Shown here one piece after another: positions 9,561 to 17,398 of a stretch of DNA of 64,000 nucleotides. Position 1 is the stretch's first letter, and each line of letters begins with the position of its first letter. Origin of the DNA: an uncultured Alphaproteobacteria bacterium. Lineage in GTDB: Bacteria; Pseudomonadota; Alphaproteobacteria; Rhizobiales; Aestuariivirgaceae. The translations under genes and the position numbers were made by a program. The stretch is taken from positions 18,168 through 82,167 of the forward strand of contig CALMZX010000104.1 of NCBI GenBank assembly GCA_937870685.1. The letters are read 5' to 3'. A model generated the notes under the pieces. It was not told where the DNA came from. It worked only from the letters and a program-made list of their open reading frames with translations, and did not search any database.

Positions 9561-10553
9561 ATGATCAAGTCCCTCGATGTCAAGCTGAAGAAGATCACCT
9601 CCGGCAAATACAGGCCTGCCGACTTCATCGTCGCCGATGCCAAGGACCCGGAGATGTCCGGCGGCGCCTCCTCAACCGGCCCGAAGGACCTCGCTGACGA
9701 AAGCAAGGGCTTCCACACCGTCGAGCACTTCCGCCAGACCGTGGTGGACATGGTGAAGCACGGCAACATCGACATCATGCTGGTCGCCGCCTCCTCCCTC
9801 GAAGCCATCGCCAGAACCGGCCTGTTCAAGAAGTCGAAGGTGACGCCGGCCATCCGCGCCAACGACGCCACCGACATCTGGCGCGCCCGCCACTCCACCT
9901 ATGCCAAGGAAATGGCCCGCCCCTTCCGCACGGCAAACCTCGCCCACTGCAGGAAGTTCTCGGACCTCGGCCTCTACTCCGTCACCTTCAACAATGACCT
10001 CTCGGCCGACTATGCCCATCTCGAAGCCTACAACGCCTTCCGCGCCGAAGCCTCAAAGCTGAAGTTCCGCCACTTCCTCGAAGTTTTCAATCCGAATGCG
10101 CCGCAGAACCTCTCGCCCGAGCAGATTCCCGCCTTCGTCAACGACAACATCCTGCGCTGTGTCGCAGGCATGACCACGGCCGATGCGCCGCTCTTCCTCA
10201 AGATGCCCTTCAACGGCCGCAAGGCCATGGAGGAACTGGCAAGCTACGACCGCAATCTCGTGGTTGGCATTCTCGGTGGTTCCGGCGGCACCACGCGGGA
10301 TACCTTCGAGCTTCTGCATCAGGGCGAAAAGTCCGGCGCCCGCGTCGCCCTCTTTGGCCGCAAGATCAAGCTCTCGGAGAGCCCGATTGACCTCGTCCAC
10401 CTCTTCCGCCGCGTGGTGGAACGCGACCTCACCCCGGAGCAGGGCGTGAAGGAATACCACGCCATCCTCCGCAAGAAGAACCTCACAGCGGTGCGTTCCC
10501 TGGAAGACGACCAGAAGATCACCGAAAGCGTGCTCGACGGTTACAGGAAGTAA
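9561..10553 (+). CDS. Predicted aldolase-like TIM-barrel protein, function unassigned
   Basis: A 330-residue soluble protein. I recognise the sequence style (MIKSLDVKLKKITSGKY, then DIMLVAASSLEA, VTPAIRANDATDIW, GLYSVTFNNDLSADY, HFLEVFNP, PLFLKMPFNGRKAMEEL, VGILGGSGGTTRDTFELL) as a conserved alphaproteobacterial hypothetical family. Lys in LFLKMPF at a strand end and the closing GILGG phosphate-loop-like motif suggest a class I aldolase fold, but this is inference. It is followed after 134 bp by a PfkB-type kinase on the same strand, so a kinase-plus-aldolase sugar module is plausible. The ribosome-binding site is weak. Confidence 0.6.
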   Translation: MIKSLDVKLKKITSGKYRPADFIVADAKDPEMSGGASSTGPKDLADESKGFHTVEHFRQTVVDMVKHGNIDIMLVAASSLEAIARTGLFKKSKVTPAIRANDATDIWRARHSTYAKEMARPFRTANLAHCRKFSDLGLYSVTFNNDLSADYAHLEAYNAFRAEASKLKFRHFLEVFNPNAPQNLSPEQIPAFVNDNILRCVAGMTTADAPLFLKMPFNGRKAMEELASYDRNLVVGILGGSGGTTRDTFELLHQGEKSGARVALFGRKIKLSESPIDLVHLFRRVVERDLTPEQGVKEYHAILRKKNLTAVRSLEDDQKITESVLDGYRK

Positions 10554-10577
10554 GTGCGAGCATTTCACCCTTCCGCT

Positions 10578-10666
10578 CCGTCACCCCGGCGCAGGCCGGG
10601 GCGGGGCTTTGGTCACCTGCACACCGCAGGCAGAAAGCCCTCTCCCGGCCTGCGCCGGGATGACGG
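10578..10666. repeat. Dispersed inverted repeat (GCAGGCCGGG family), copy 1
   Basis: The two 23-base arms at 10578-10600 and 10644-10666 are inverted copies differing at one position, with 43 bases between them. Each arm is itself a GGC-rich hairpin. A related copy lies at 34968-35087. Such elements are common between alphaproteobacterial genes. This one sits between the aldolase-like gene and the PfkB gene, ending 21 bases before the PfkB start. Confidence 0.85.
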
Positions 10667-10687
10667 TTGGAGGGAGGGAGCACTTCC

Positions 10688-11686
10688 ATGATCCGCTCCG
10701 GCATCGTGCTCGCAGGCACCATCGTCCTCGACATCGTCCACATGATCGACAGTTGGCCGGATGAGGAGCAGATCGCCTTCATCCGCCAAACCATCGAGGC
10801 GCCCGGAGGTCCGCCCCACAACGCGGCGGCGGGGCTGGTGAAATTGGGCGCACCCTTTCCTGTCACCATGACCTGCCTGGTGGGCGATGACCCCGCCGCC
10901 GACACCTTCATCCGCATCGCAGGCGGCCTAGGCCTCGACACCTCCGGCGTGATCCGTGTGCCGGGTCAGACCACTGACGTCACCCATGTCATGACGTCGC
11001 GCGCCACCGGCAGGCGCACCTTCTTCTTCCGCCCCGGTGCCAACAGCACCATGACGGCGGAACAGATGCTGCCGCCCCATGCCCGGGGGAAAATTTTCTA
11101 TCTCGGCTCGCCCGGCATCTCCACCTCGATGGATGCCAGCGATGGCTGGCGCGCCGTGCTCCGCAACGCCCGTGCCCGCGGCTACAGGACGGCCATGGAA
11201 CTGTGCCCGGTGCCGCGTGAACTGCAATGCGCCCAGACGCGGCCCTGCCTGCCGCTGCTCGACTATTTCATCATCAACGACACGGAAGCCGAAGCAGTGT
11301 CCGGCCTGCCTGTCACGGTGGACGGACGCCTCGACATTCCCGCAGCGGAGCGCGCCTGCGCCGCCTTGCTGGACTTTGGCGTGCAAGAACTCGTCTGTAT
11401 CCACCACCCCGACGGCGCACTGGCCATGCGCCGCTCCGGCGAAAGGGCCTTCGCGCCCTCCGTCAACGTCCCCAAATCCGAAATCGTCGGAACAGTGGGC
11501 GCAGGCGATGCCTTCTACGCCGGCATGCTCTTCGGCCTGCATGAGGACTGGCCGCTCGCCCAATGCCTCGCGCTGGCCAACGCCAGCGCCGCCACCTCCC
11601 TGCACAGCGCCACCACCTCGGCATCGATCAGGCCGTGGCGGGAATGCCTGGAGTATGCGAGTTCGCGTGGCCTTCGTCAGCCGTGA
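10688..11686 (+). CDS. PfkB-family carbohydrate kinase
   Basis: A 332-residue ribokinase-fold sugar kinase. The N-terminal IVLAGTIVLDIVHMID, the PGGPPHNAAAGLVKLG substrate-binding segment and the C-terminal GTVGAGDAFYAGML motif (catalytic Asp in GAGD) define the family. The sugar is unknown; it is not obviously ribokinase, fructokinase or KDG kinase. ATG 10688 has a GGAGGGAGGGAG purine tract just upstream. It is paired with the aldolase-like gene on the same strand, separated by an inverted repeat. Its stop is four bases from the convergent LprI-like gene. Confidence 0.88.
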   Translation: MIRSGIVLAGTIVLDIVHMIDSWPDEEQIAFIRQTIEAPGGPPHNAAAGLVKLGAPFPVTMTCLVGDDPAADTFIRIAGGLGLDTSGVIRVPGQTTDVTHVMTSRATGRRTFFFRPGANSTMTAEQMLPPHARGKIFYLGSPGISTSMDASDGWRAVLRNARARGYRTAMELCPVPRELQCAQTRPCLPLLDYFIINDTEAEAVSGLPVTVDGRLDIPAAERACAALLDFGVQELVCIHHPDGALAMRRSGERAFAPSVNVPKSEIVGTVGAGDAFYAGMLFGLHEDWPLAQCLALANASAATSLHSATTSASIRPWRECLEYASSRGLRQP

Positions 11687-11689
11687 CGG

Positions 11690-12082
11690 CTACTGCATCA
11701 GTCCCTCTGCCTGCAGCTCCTTGATCCGGTCATTGGTCTTCTGGGCAAGGCACGCATTCACCAGCATCGGTTCCATGGAGCCGCCATGGGCCTCGAAACC
11801 CTGCCAAGCACATTCCGCGTCACGATAGGCGAGCCATGCGCGTTGGGAGGCCATCAGGGCATCAAGAAATTCCGTCTTGCCCGTCCCCTCGTCCGTGCTT
11901 TTCGCTTCGTCCCTGATCTCCGGCCAGATGCGGTTCAACTCTGCATCCGCCTTCTCGAAATCCAGCCCGGCACAGCGCGTCATGGTGGACTGGTCCATCT
12001 GGTTGGCGCAGTCCAGCGCATCCTGCGCGGCCGCCGCTGTATAGATGAAGACCATGAATGTGACTGACAAAACGGCGCGCAT
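11690..12082 (-). CDS. Secreted LprI/DUF1311-like protein
   Basis: A 130-residue exported protein with a signal peptide (MRAVLSVTFMVFIYTAAAAQ, cleavage after AAA about residue 19). Four cysteines (LDCANQ, TRCAGL, AECAWQ, NACLAQ) and the core DALMASQRAWLAYRDAECAW fit DUF1311, the domain of mycobacterial lysozyme inhibitor LprI. Periplasmic location is inferred. Start ATG 12082 is preferred over an in-frame ATG at 12112. It lies upstream of nothing obvious in an operon; pnp upstream of it ends in a terminator. Confidence 0.82.
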   Translation of the reverse strand: MRAVLSVTFMVFIYTAAAAQDALDCANQMDQSTMTRCAGLDFEKADAELNRIWPEIRDEAKSTDEGTGKTEFLDALMASQRAWLAYRDAECAWQGFEAHGGSMEPMLVNACLAQKTNDRIKELQAEGLMQ

Positions 12083-12140
12083 GTGACCTCCCGGAAGTCG
12101 CCCCGAACGCATGATGCCACGCCGGTAGGCGCACCGAAAG

Positions 12141-12169
12141 CAAAACGCGGGGCCATGTCTGACCCCGCG
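12141..12169 (-). terminator. Rho-independent terminator of pnp
   Basis: On the minus strand, 29 bases beyond the pnp stop, a 7-bp GC stem (CGCGGGG / CCCCGCG) with a 10-base loop is followed by TTTTGCTTT. Confidence 0.8.
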
Positions 12170-12197
12170 CTCGATGTTTTCAACTTTGTCGCGAAAC

Positions 12198-14351
12198 TCA
12201 GTCGCCGGTCTTCTCGTCGCCGCCTTCAGCGTCGCCCTGCTTGCGGCTCAGGTCTTCGCCGGTGGCCTGGTCGACCACCTTCATGGACAGGCGGATCTTG
12301 CCGCGGTTGTCCATGCCGAGGAACTTGACCTTGACCATCTGGCCTTCCGAAACAACGTCGCCAACCTTGTTGACGCGCTGCGGAGCAAGCTCCGAGACGT
12401 GCACGAGGCCGTCGCGGGCCCCGAAGAAGTTCACGAAGGCGCCGAATTCCATGATCTTCACGACCTTGCCTTCGTAGATCTCGCCCACTTCCGGTTCGGA
12501 GACGATGGACTTGATCCACTTCAGCGCCGCCGTGATCGCCGCACCCGACGAGGACGCCACCTTCACCGTGCCGTCGTCCTGGATGTCGATCTTGGCGCCG
12601 GTCTTTTCCACGATCTCGCGGATGACCTTGCCGCCGGTGCCGATCACTTCGCGGATCTTGTCGGTGGGGATCTTGATCTGCTCGATGCGCGGCGCATGTT
12701 CGCCAAGGCCGGCACGGGCCGAGGCCAGTGCTTCCGACATCTTGCCGAGGATGTGCAGGCGGCCTTCCTTGGCCTGGAACAGCGCCACCTTCATGATCTC
12801 TTCGGTGATGCCGGTGATCTTGATGTCCATCTGCAGCGAGGTCACGCCTTCCGACGTGCCCGCCACCTTGAAGTCCATGTCGCCGAGGTGGTCTTCGTCA
12901 CCCAGGATGTCCGAGAGGACGGCGAAGCGGTCGCCTTCCTTGATCAGGCCCATGGCGATGCCGGCGCAGGGCGCCTTCATCGGCACGCCCGCATCCATGA
13001 GGGCGAGCGAGGAGCCGCACACCGTGGCCATGGAGGACGAACCGTTCGATTCGGTGATCTCGGAGACCACACGGATCGTGTAGGGGAAGTCTTCCGGCTT
13101 CGGCAGCAGCGGATTGATGGCGCGCCAGGCAAGTTTGCCATGGCCGATTTCACGGCGGCCCGTGGCCCCCATGCGGCCTACTTCACCCACCGAGAAGGGA
13201 GGGAAGTTGTAGTGCAGCATGAACTTGCCCTTGGTCAGGCCGTCGAGCGTGTCGATGTACTGTTCGTCTTCGCCGGTGCCGAGCGTGGTCACCACCAGCG
13301 CCTGCGTTTCACCACGGGTGAACAGGGCCGAGCCGTGGGTGCGCGGCAGGACCGAGGTTTCGGCGATGATGGCGCGCACCGTCTTGGTGTCGCGGCCATC
13401 GATGCGCTTGCCCGTGTCGAGGATGTTGTTGCGCACGATGTCGGCTTCAAGCTGCTTGAAGTTTTCACCGATCGCCTGCTCCGAGGGGGCGTTCGGGTCT
13501 TCCTTGTTGACCAGCGCTGCCTTCACCTTGTCCTTGGCGGCGGCAACGGCGTCCTGGCGCTCTTCCTTCTTGGCAATGGCATAGGCCTTGCGCAGGTCGG
13601 CTTCGGCCTGCTTCTTGACGGCGGCGTAGACGGCCGAGTGGTCCTTCGGCTGGAAGTCGCGCGGCTCGCGCGACGAGCGTTCGGCAAGGCGGATGATCGC
13701 CTCGATGATCGGCTGGAAGCCGCGGTGGCCGAACATCACGGCTTCAAGCATGATGTCTTCGGAAAGTTCCTTGGCTTCCGATTCCACCATCAGCACCGCG
13801 TCCTGCGTGCCCGCGACCACGAGGTCGAGGGAGGAGAGCTTCTGCTGTTCGATCGTCGGGTTGAGCACGAACTGGCCATCGATGTAGCCGACGCGCGCCG
13901 CACCGACCGGGCCCATGAAGGGAATGCCGGAGAGCGTGAGGGCAGCCGACGAGGCGACAAGTGCCGCAATGTCGGTGTCGTTCTCAAGGTCGTAGGAGAG
14001 CACAGTAGCGATCACCTGGGTTTCCAGGCGGAAGCCATCCGGGAAGAGCGGGCGGATCGGGCGGTCGATGAGACGCGAGATCAGCGTTTCGCGTTCCGTC
14101 GGGCGGCCTTCACGCTTGAAGTAGCCGCCGGGAATCTTGCCCGCGGCATAGGTCTTTTCCTGGTAGTTGACGGTGAGCGGGAAGAAATCAATTCCCGGCT
14201 TTTCGTTGCGCGCCGCAACGGCGGTGGCAAGAACGGTGGTTTCACCGATGGTGACGAGCACGGCCCCGTCGGCCTGACGGGCAACGCGGCCCGTTTCCAT
14301 GCGGAGCGGCTTGCCACCCCATTCGAGTTCTTCAACGTCGATGTTGAACAT
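12198..14351 (-). CDS. pnp: Polyribonucleotide nucleotidyltransferase (PNPase)
   Basis: 3'-5' phosphorolytic exoribonuclease and degradosome component. The 717 residues carry two RNase PH domains (about 10-210 and 315-545), a KH domain (about 555-615, [13 protein letters not shown]) and an S1 domain (about 620-690, [18 protein letters not shown]). Typical segments include [29 protein letters not shown] and [15 protein letters not shown] 14351 is chosen because MFNIDVEE is the usual N-terminus; the open frame reaches 14399. It follows rpsO, the conserved rpsO-pnp order, but a 286-bp gap containing a palindromic repeat separates them. Confidence 0.97.
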   Translation of the reverse strand: MFNIDVEELEWGGKPLRMETGRVARQADGAVLVTIGETTVLATAVAARNEKPGIDFFPLTVNYQEKTYAAGKIPGGYFKREGRPTERETLISRLIDRPIRPLFPDGFRLETQVIATVLSYDLENDTDIAALVASSAALTLSGIPFMGPVGAARVGYIDGQFVLNPTIEQQKLSSLDLVVAGTQDAVLMVESEAKELSEDIMLEAVMFGHRGFQPIIEAIIRLAERSSREPRDFQPKDHSAVYAAVKKQAEADLRKAYAIAKKEERQDAVAAAKDKVKAALVNKEDPNAPSEQAIGENFKQLEADIVRNNILDTGKRIDGRDTKTVRAIIAETSVLPRTHGSALFTRGETQALVVTTLGTGEDEQYIDTLDGLTKGKFMLHYNFPPFSVGEVGRMGATGRREIGHGKLAWRAINPLLPKPEDFPYTIRVVSEITESNGSSSMATVCGSSLALMDAGVPMKAPCAGIAMGLIKEGDRFAVLSDILGDEDHLGDMDFKVAGTSEGVTSLQMDIKITGITEEIMKVALFQAKEGRLHILGKMSEALASARAGLGEHAPRIEQIKIPTDKIREVIGTGGKVIREIVEKTGAKIDIQDDGTVKVASSSGAAITAALKWIKSIVSEPEVGEIYEGKVVKIMEFGAFVNFFGARDGLVHVSELAPQRVNKVGDVVSEGQMVKVKFLGMDNRGKIRLSMKVVDQATGEDLSRKQGDAEGGDEKTGD

Positions 14352-14507
14352 CGTCAGTCCTTTTCCATTGTCCTTCGCCGCCACTTTCGCACCGATCACT
14401 TGGACGGCATCCCCTTTGGACGTGCGTGAACCGGCCCTATTGCCGGTTTGCTTGTCGGGGACGCGGGCGGCTGTTCGGTGTCCGCCCGCTCATGCTTGGC
14501 ATTCTTC

Positions 14508-14628
14508 TCCCTCCCCCTTGTGGGGAGGGCCGGGGTGGGGGTCGCGCTGATGTAACAGATCTGGCGACGGCAGGATGATCCGGCAGTGCCAGACCCCCAC
14601 CCTTGCTCCCTCCCCACATGGAGGAGGG
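14508..14628. repeat. Dispersed inverted repeat (CCCTCCCC / GGGGAGGG family), copy 1
   Basis: Left arm 14508-14543 and right arm 14592-14628 are imperfect inverted copies, each with an internal CTCCCC-GGGGAG hairpin. A closely similar copy is at 39657-39777. It fills most of the 286-bp rpsO-pnp gap; apart from it I see nothing else in that gap. It could form a strong stem in the rpsO-pnp transcript, where E. coli has RNase III sites, but the function is unknown. Confidence 0.85.
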
Positions 14629-14637
14629 AAAGTCGTG

Positions 14638-14907
14638 TTACCTGCGGATTTCGAGCTTCTTGATGAGCGCCTGATAGCGCGCTTCATCCTTGCGCTTGAG
14701 ATAGTCCAGAAGGCTGCGGCGGTTGCTCACCATGCGCAGCAGGCCGCGGCGCGAATGGTTGTCCTTCTTGTGGGTCTTGAAGTGCTCAGTGAGGTAGTTG
14801 ATGCGTTCCGTCAGGATCGCAACCTGCACCTCGGGCGAGCCCGTGTCGTTTGCCGTGGTGGCATTGTTCTTGATCAGAGCAGTCTTCTGCTCGGCAGTCA
14901 TCGTCAT
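14638..14907 (-). CDS. rpsO: 30S ribosomal protein S15
   Basis: An 89-residue primary 16S rRNA-binding protein of the small-subunit platform. The full-length match includes [30 protein letters not shown] and LKIEIRR-like ends (KKLEIRR). Start ATG 14907 has GGAG seven bases upstream; a second in-frame ATG lies two codons later. It stands between truB and pnp in the standard truB-rpsO-pnp order. S15 of other bacteria represses its own mRNA; no leader structure was examined in detail here. Confidence 0.97.
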   Translation of the reverse strand: MTMTAEQKTALIKNNATTANDTGSPEVQVAILTERINYLTEHFKTHKKDNHSRRGLLRMVSNRRSLLDYLKRKDEARYQALIKKLEIRR

Positions 14908-14926
14908 CGTGCATCTCCACTGGAGT

Positions 14927-15889
14927 CTAGAGGTTGAACAAACGTCTGGGCTTCAGCACACCGTTTTCGATGGAACCGAGCCCCAGGGGCCTGCCATCAT
15001 GGCGCACCAAAACCACCTCCGCCGCCAAGGGAGCATTCCCTTGCAACATAACCGTCTGGCCATGTCTGAGGCGCTGCGCATCCGGGTCCATCAGATCCAG
15101 CGCCGGGATGCCGTCCAGCACGCTCTCGATGGGGCGAAGGATGCCGCTGAGGCTGTTTTCGCTGGCGGGGCTATGGACCATTTCCGTGAGCTTTTCCAGC
15201 GAAATCATGTCCGCCGCACGGAACGGGCCAACCGCCAGCCGCCTGAGCATCACCACATGGCCAAGCCAGCCCAGCGCCCGCCCCAAGTCACGGGCAATGG
15301 AGCGCACATAGGTGCCCTTGCCGCACACCACCTCGAAGGTCGTCTGCGATGGCGTGGGCCAGTCGATCACCGTGAGATTGTCGATCTGCACCGTGCGGGC
15401 ATCAAGCGCCACCTCTTCGCCCGCCCGCGCCAGGTCATAGGCCCGTTCCCCGTCGACCTTGATGGCGGAATAGGCGGGCGGTCTCTGCTGCACCGCACCA
15501 TGAAATGACAGTAAGGCCGCCGACACATTTTGCCGCATTGCAGCAAAACTCATGCTGCGCGGTAAAACATTGTTTTCATTGCTGCTAACGAAGTAGTTCG
15601 ATGTCGCAACTATTTTTCCTTCGAGATCATCTGTACTGGTTTCGCTGCCCCATTGCACGGTGAACTGATAGGTTTTCATGCCGTCCATCGCCCATTGGAT
15701 CGTCTTGGTGGCCTCGCCCAAGGCGATCGGCAACAAACCGGAGGCCAGCGGGTCCAATGTCCCCCCATGCCCAGCCTTTTCGGCATTCACCAGCCAGCGG
15801 ACTTTGCCCAAGGCCTGAGTTGAGGTCAAACCCAACGGCTTGTCCAGCACGATCCAGCCATGCAGTTGATTGCGTTGGCGTTTCGCCAC
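14927..15889 (-). CDS. truB: tRNA pseudouridine(55) synthase TruB
   Basis: Isomerises U55 in the T-loop of tRNAs. The 320 residues include the catalytic Asp in [12 protein letters not shown] (about residue 45), then [19 protein letters not shown] and [15 protein letters not shown], with a C-terminal PUA-like region. The start is GTG 15889, immediately after the rbfA stop (TGA-GTG), indicating coupling. Odd feature: residues about 83-122 are encoded by AT-rich DNA (15541-15660 is about 43-48% GC by direct count) and contain a [16 protein letters not shown] insertion longer than the usual loop between the SxDxEG and PPAYSAIK motifs. Confidence 0.95.
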   Translation of the reverse strand: MAKRQRNQLHGWIVLDKPLGLTSTQALGKVRWLVNAEKAGHGGTLDPLASGLLPIALGEATKTIQWAMDGMKTYQFTVQWGSETSTDDLEGKIVATSNYFVSSNENNVLPRSMSFAAMRQNVSAALLSFHGAVQQRPPAYSAIKVDGERAYDLARAGEEVALDARTVQIDNLTVIDWPTPSQTTFEVVCGKGTYVRSIARDLGRALGWLGHVVMLRRLAVGPFRAADMISLEKLTEMVHSPASENSLSGILRPIESVLDGIPALDLMDPDAQRLRHGQTVMLQGNAPLAAEVVLVRHDGRPLGLGSIENGVLKPRRLFNL

Positions 15890-16276
15890 TCAATCGTCTT
15901 TCTTGAGATCCTGCGCCACATGCGGGGAATGCAGGATGTCATCAATCTTGGAAGCGTAATCCAGCGCAGTATCGATCCGAAACCGAAGTTGCGGCATAAA
16001 TTTCATGTCCAGTTTCGGTGCCAGCAGCCCGCGCATGTAGTTCTGGTTCCGGGTGCAGGCGTGCAGAACCTTCTTTTCCTGACCCATCACGAGCGGGCGC
16101 ACGAAGGCCGTGGCGATTTTCAGGTCTGGCGACATCTGCACCTCGACCACGCTGAACTTCAGCCGCTCCAACTCCGGGTCGCCAGTTTCGCCGCGCATGA
16201 AAATGTCCGCCAGCCCATGGCGGATCAGTTCTCCGGCGCGAAGCATGCGTTGCGAGGGGGCAGAGGAATGGCTCAT
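15890..16276 (-). CDS. rbfA: Ribosome-binding factor A
   Basis: A 128-residue KH-like-fold factor that binds the 30S subunit for 16S rRNA maturation. It is recognised by RMLRAGELIRHGLADIF, the SPDLKIATAFVRP strand and PQLRFRIDTALDYASKIDDIL. Start ATG 16276 (MSHSSAPSQR); the frame continues to 16306. It abuts truB (TGA directly followed by GTG). Upstream, two membrane-protein genes separate it from infB, which is normally its immediate neighbour. Confidence 0.95.
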   Translation of the reverse strand: MSHSSAPSQRMLRAGELIRHGLADIFMRGETGDPELERLKFSVVEVQMSPDLKIATAFVRPLVMGQEKKVLHACTRNQNYMRGLLAPKLDMKFMPQLRFRIDTALDYASKIDDILHSPHVAQDLKKDD

Positions 16277-16328
16277 GAAAAATCCGGTGTCATCGTTGGG
16301 AAGCACTTAGGGCCATTGGGCGGCCGGT

Positions 16329-16916
16329 TCAACCCTGTGCGGCCGCAAGCCCGATGAGTTTGTCCGCCGCCACGCGGGCGAACAGCGTGTCCATGAGAAA
16401 GGCCTTGTCCTGAGGCGAGGCAAAGCCCCGTTCCGGAATGTGCAGCACAAAGAGCTTGAAGCGGATCAGGACCAGTCCCTGCTGTTCCGTGACCTCGTCC
16501 ATGCCGTCATAGGTGATCGCATGGCTGATGCTCGGCGTGGCCCAGGCGATGCGGTCAGGAAAGCAGGTCACGACAACATCTTCGGTGTCGGCCTCCCGGG
16601 CCAGGCCCTCAAGGAAACGTTGCTGGCCCTTCCACAGGCGGAAATTGATCCAGAGTGCCGCCACGATGCCCAGAAGAAAGGCCAACGAGGCGGTCATCAC
16701 CGGCCGGCTCCATCCCTCAGGCCAATAGGGTGCCGCCAAGGCCCACCCCGCACCGATGGCAAGTCCCAGCGCCAGCAGGCCGCGCTTGCCCCACCGGGTT
16801 CCGATCTGGAGTGCGGGCGGCGTGAAGGCATTCGGCGCCCGCCGCACCTCGTCCGGGGTCGAATGGAAGCGCGCCACGACGCGGCCCTGGGCGGGAATGT
16901 CAATTCGATTGGACAT
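16329..16916 (-). CDS. YcxB-like membrane protein
   Basis: A 195-residue inner-membrane protein with two adjacent hydrophobic segments (about residues 47-65 and 72-92), then a soluble C-terminal part ending FVLHIPERGFASPQDKAFLM, which resembles the YcxB-like C-terminal domain (DUF). Function is unknown. ATG 16916 is taken; another ATG sits one codon upstream. It lies between the infB-proximal membrane gene and rbfA on the same strand, 52 bp before rbfA. This position inside the nusA-infB-rbfA-truB cluster is unusual. Confidence 0.65.
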   Translation of the reverse strand: MSNRIDIPAQGRVVARFHSTPDEVRRAPNAFTPPALQIGTRWGKRGLLALGLAIGAGWALAAPYWPEGWSRPVMTASLAFLLGIVAALWINFRLWKGQQRFLEGLAREADTEDVVVTCFPDRIAWATPSISHAITYDGMDEVTEQQGLVLIRFKLFVLHIPERGFASPQDKAFLMDTLFARVAADKLIGLAAAQG

Positions 16917-16985
16917 CAACCGTCAAATTCCAAAAACATTGCGACAAAACTCATCATCAAAAAATGGCAAACTGGGTCGCGACCA

Positions 16986-17393
16986 TCAATGCTCCGGCTT
17001 GGTCTTGCCGTGAAGCCATCTTGCTGACCAACCCAGCATGACAGAAATCAGGGTCAGCAAGACCACGCCCAGGATGCCACCCGCCACTGTCGCGCAGCCC
17101 TCTTGAATCGAAGCCCGATACAAAGAAGCGTTGTTGAAGAACAATTCATATGCCCCCGACGCGGCATACAGAAGCAACAGAGCGGCCAACCCCAGATATA
17201 CCTGCCAGACGCGAAAATGCCAGCAAACCACCAACCACGCTAACAAAACCAAGGGGATGAGTACCATCCAAGTTGACAAGGGAACATCTTCGCTCTTGTC
17301 ACACACCTCAGCCAGAGCAGGTGACGTACTCACCACCAAAACAAAAAGGGCAGCCGCACCGCGGCTGCCCTGGATCCTGTTCACAAAGCGCAT
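16986..17393 (-). CDS. Small membrane protein of unknown function
   Basis: 135 residues if ATG 17393 is the start. An apparent signal peptide (about residues 12-28, ending SPALA) is followed by two or three hydrophobic segments and a basic tail (WSARWLHGKTKPEH). I do not recognise the family. The DNA is visibly richer in A/T than its neighbours, suggesting later insertion. The first codons coincide with the terminator hairpin that follows infB (17340-17371), so the true start may be a downstream GTG or the ATG of MVLIPLVLL, which would remove the signal peptide. Confidence 0.5.
   Translation of the reverse strand: MRFVNRIQGSRGAAALFVLVVSTSPALAEVCDKSEDVPLSTWMVLIPLVLLAWLVVCWHFRVWQVYLGLAALLLLYAASGAYELFFNNASLYRASIQEGCATVAGGILGVVLLTLISVMLGWSARWLHGKTKPEH
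17340..17371 (-). terminator. Rho-independent terminator after infB
   Basis: On the minus strand, 28 bases beyond the infB stop: GGGCAGCCGC, loop GGT, GCGGCTGCCC, then TTTTTGTTTT. The 10-bp perfect stem and T-tract are canonical. It lies inside the 5' part of the next annotated reading frame, so that gene and rbfA-truB-rpsO-pnp need read-through or their own promoter. Confidence 0.88.
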
Positions 17394-17398
17394 CCGCC

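Noticed and set aside
12174..14429. A 751-residue plus-strand ORF opposite pnp (and similar long His/Arg-rich ORFs opposite infB, nusA, potF and others)
   Set aside because: Codon-biased antisense shadows of conserved genes; no recognisable domains, and biased His/Arg/Ala composition.
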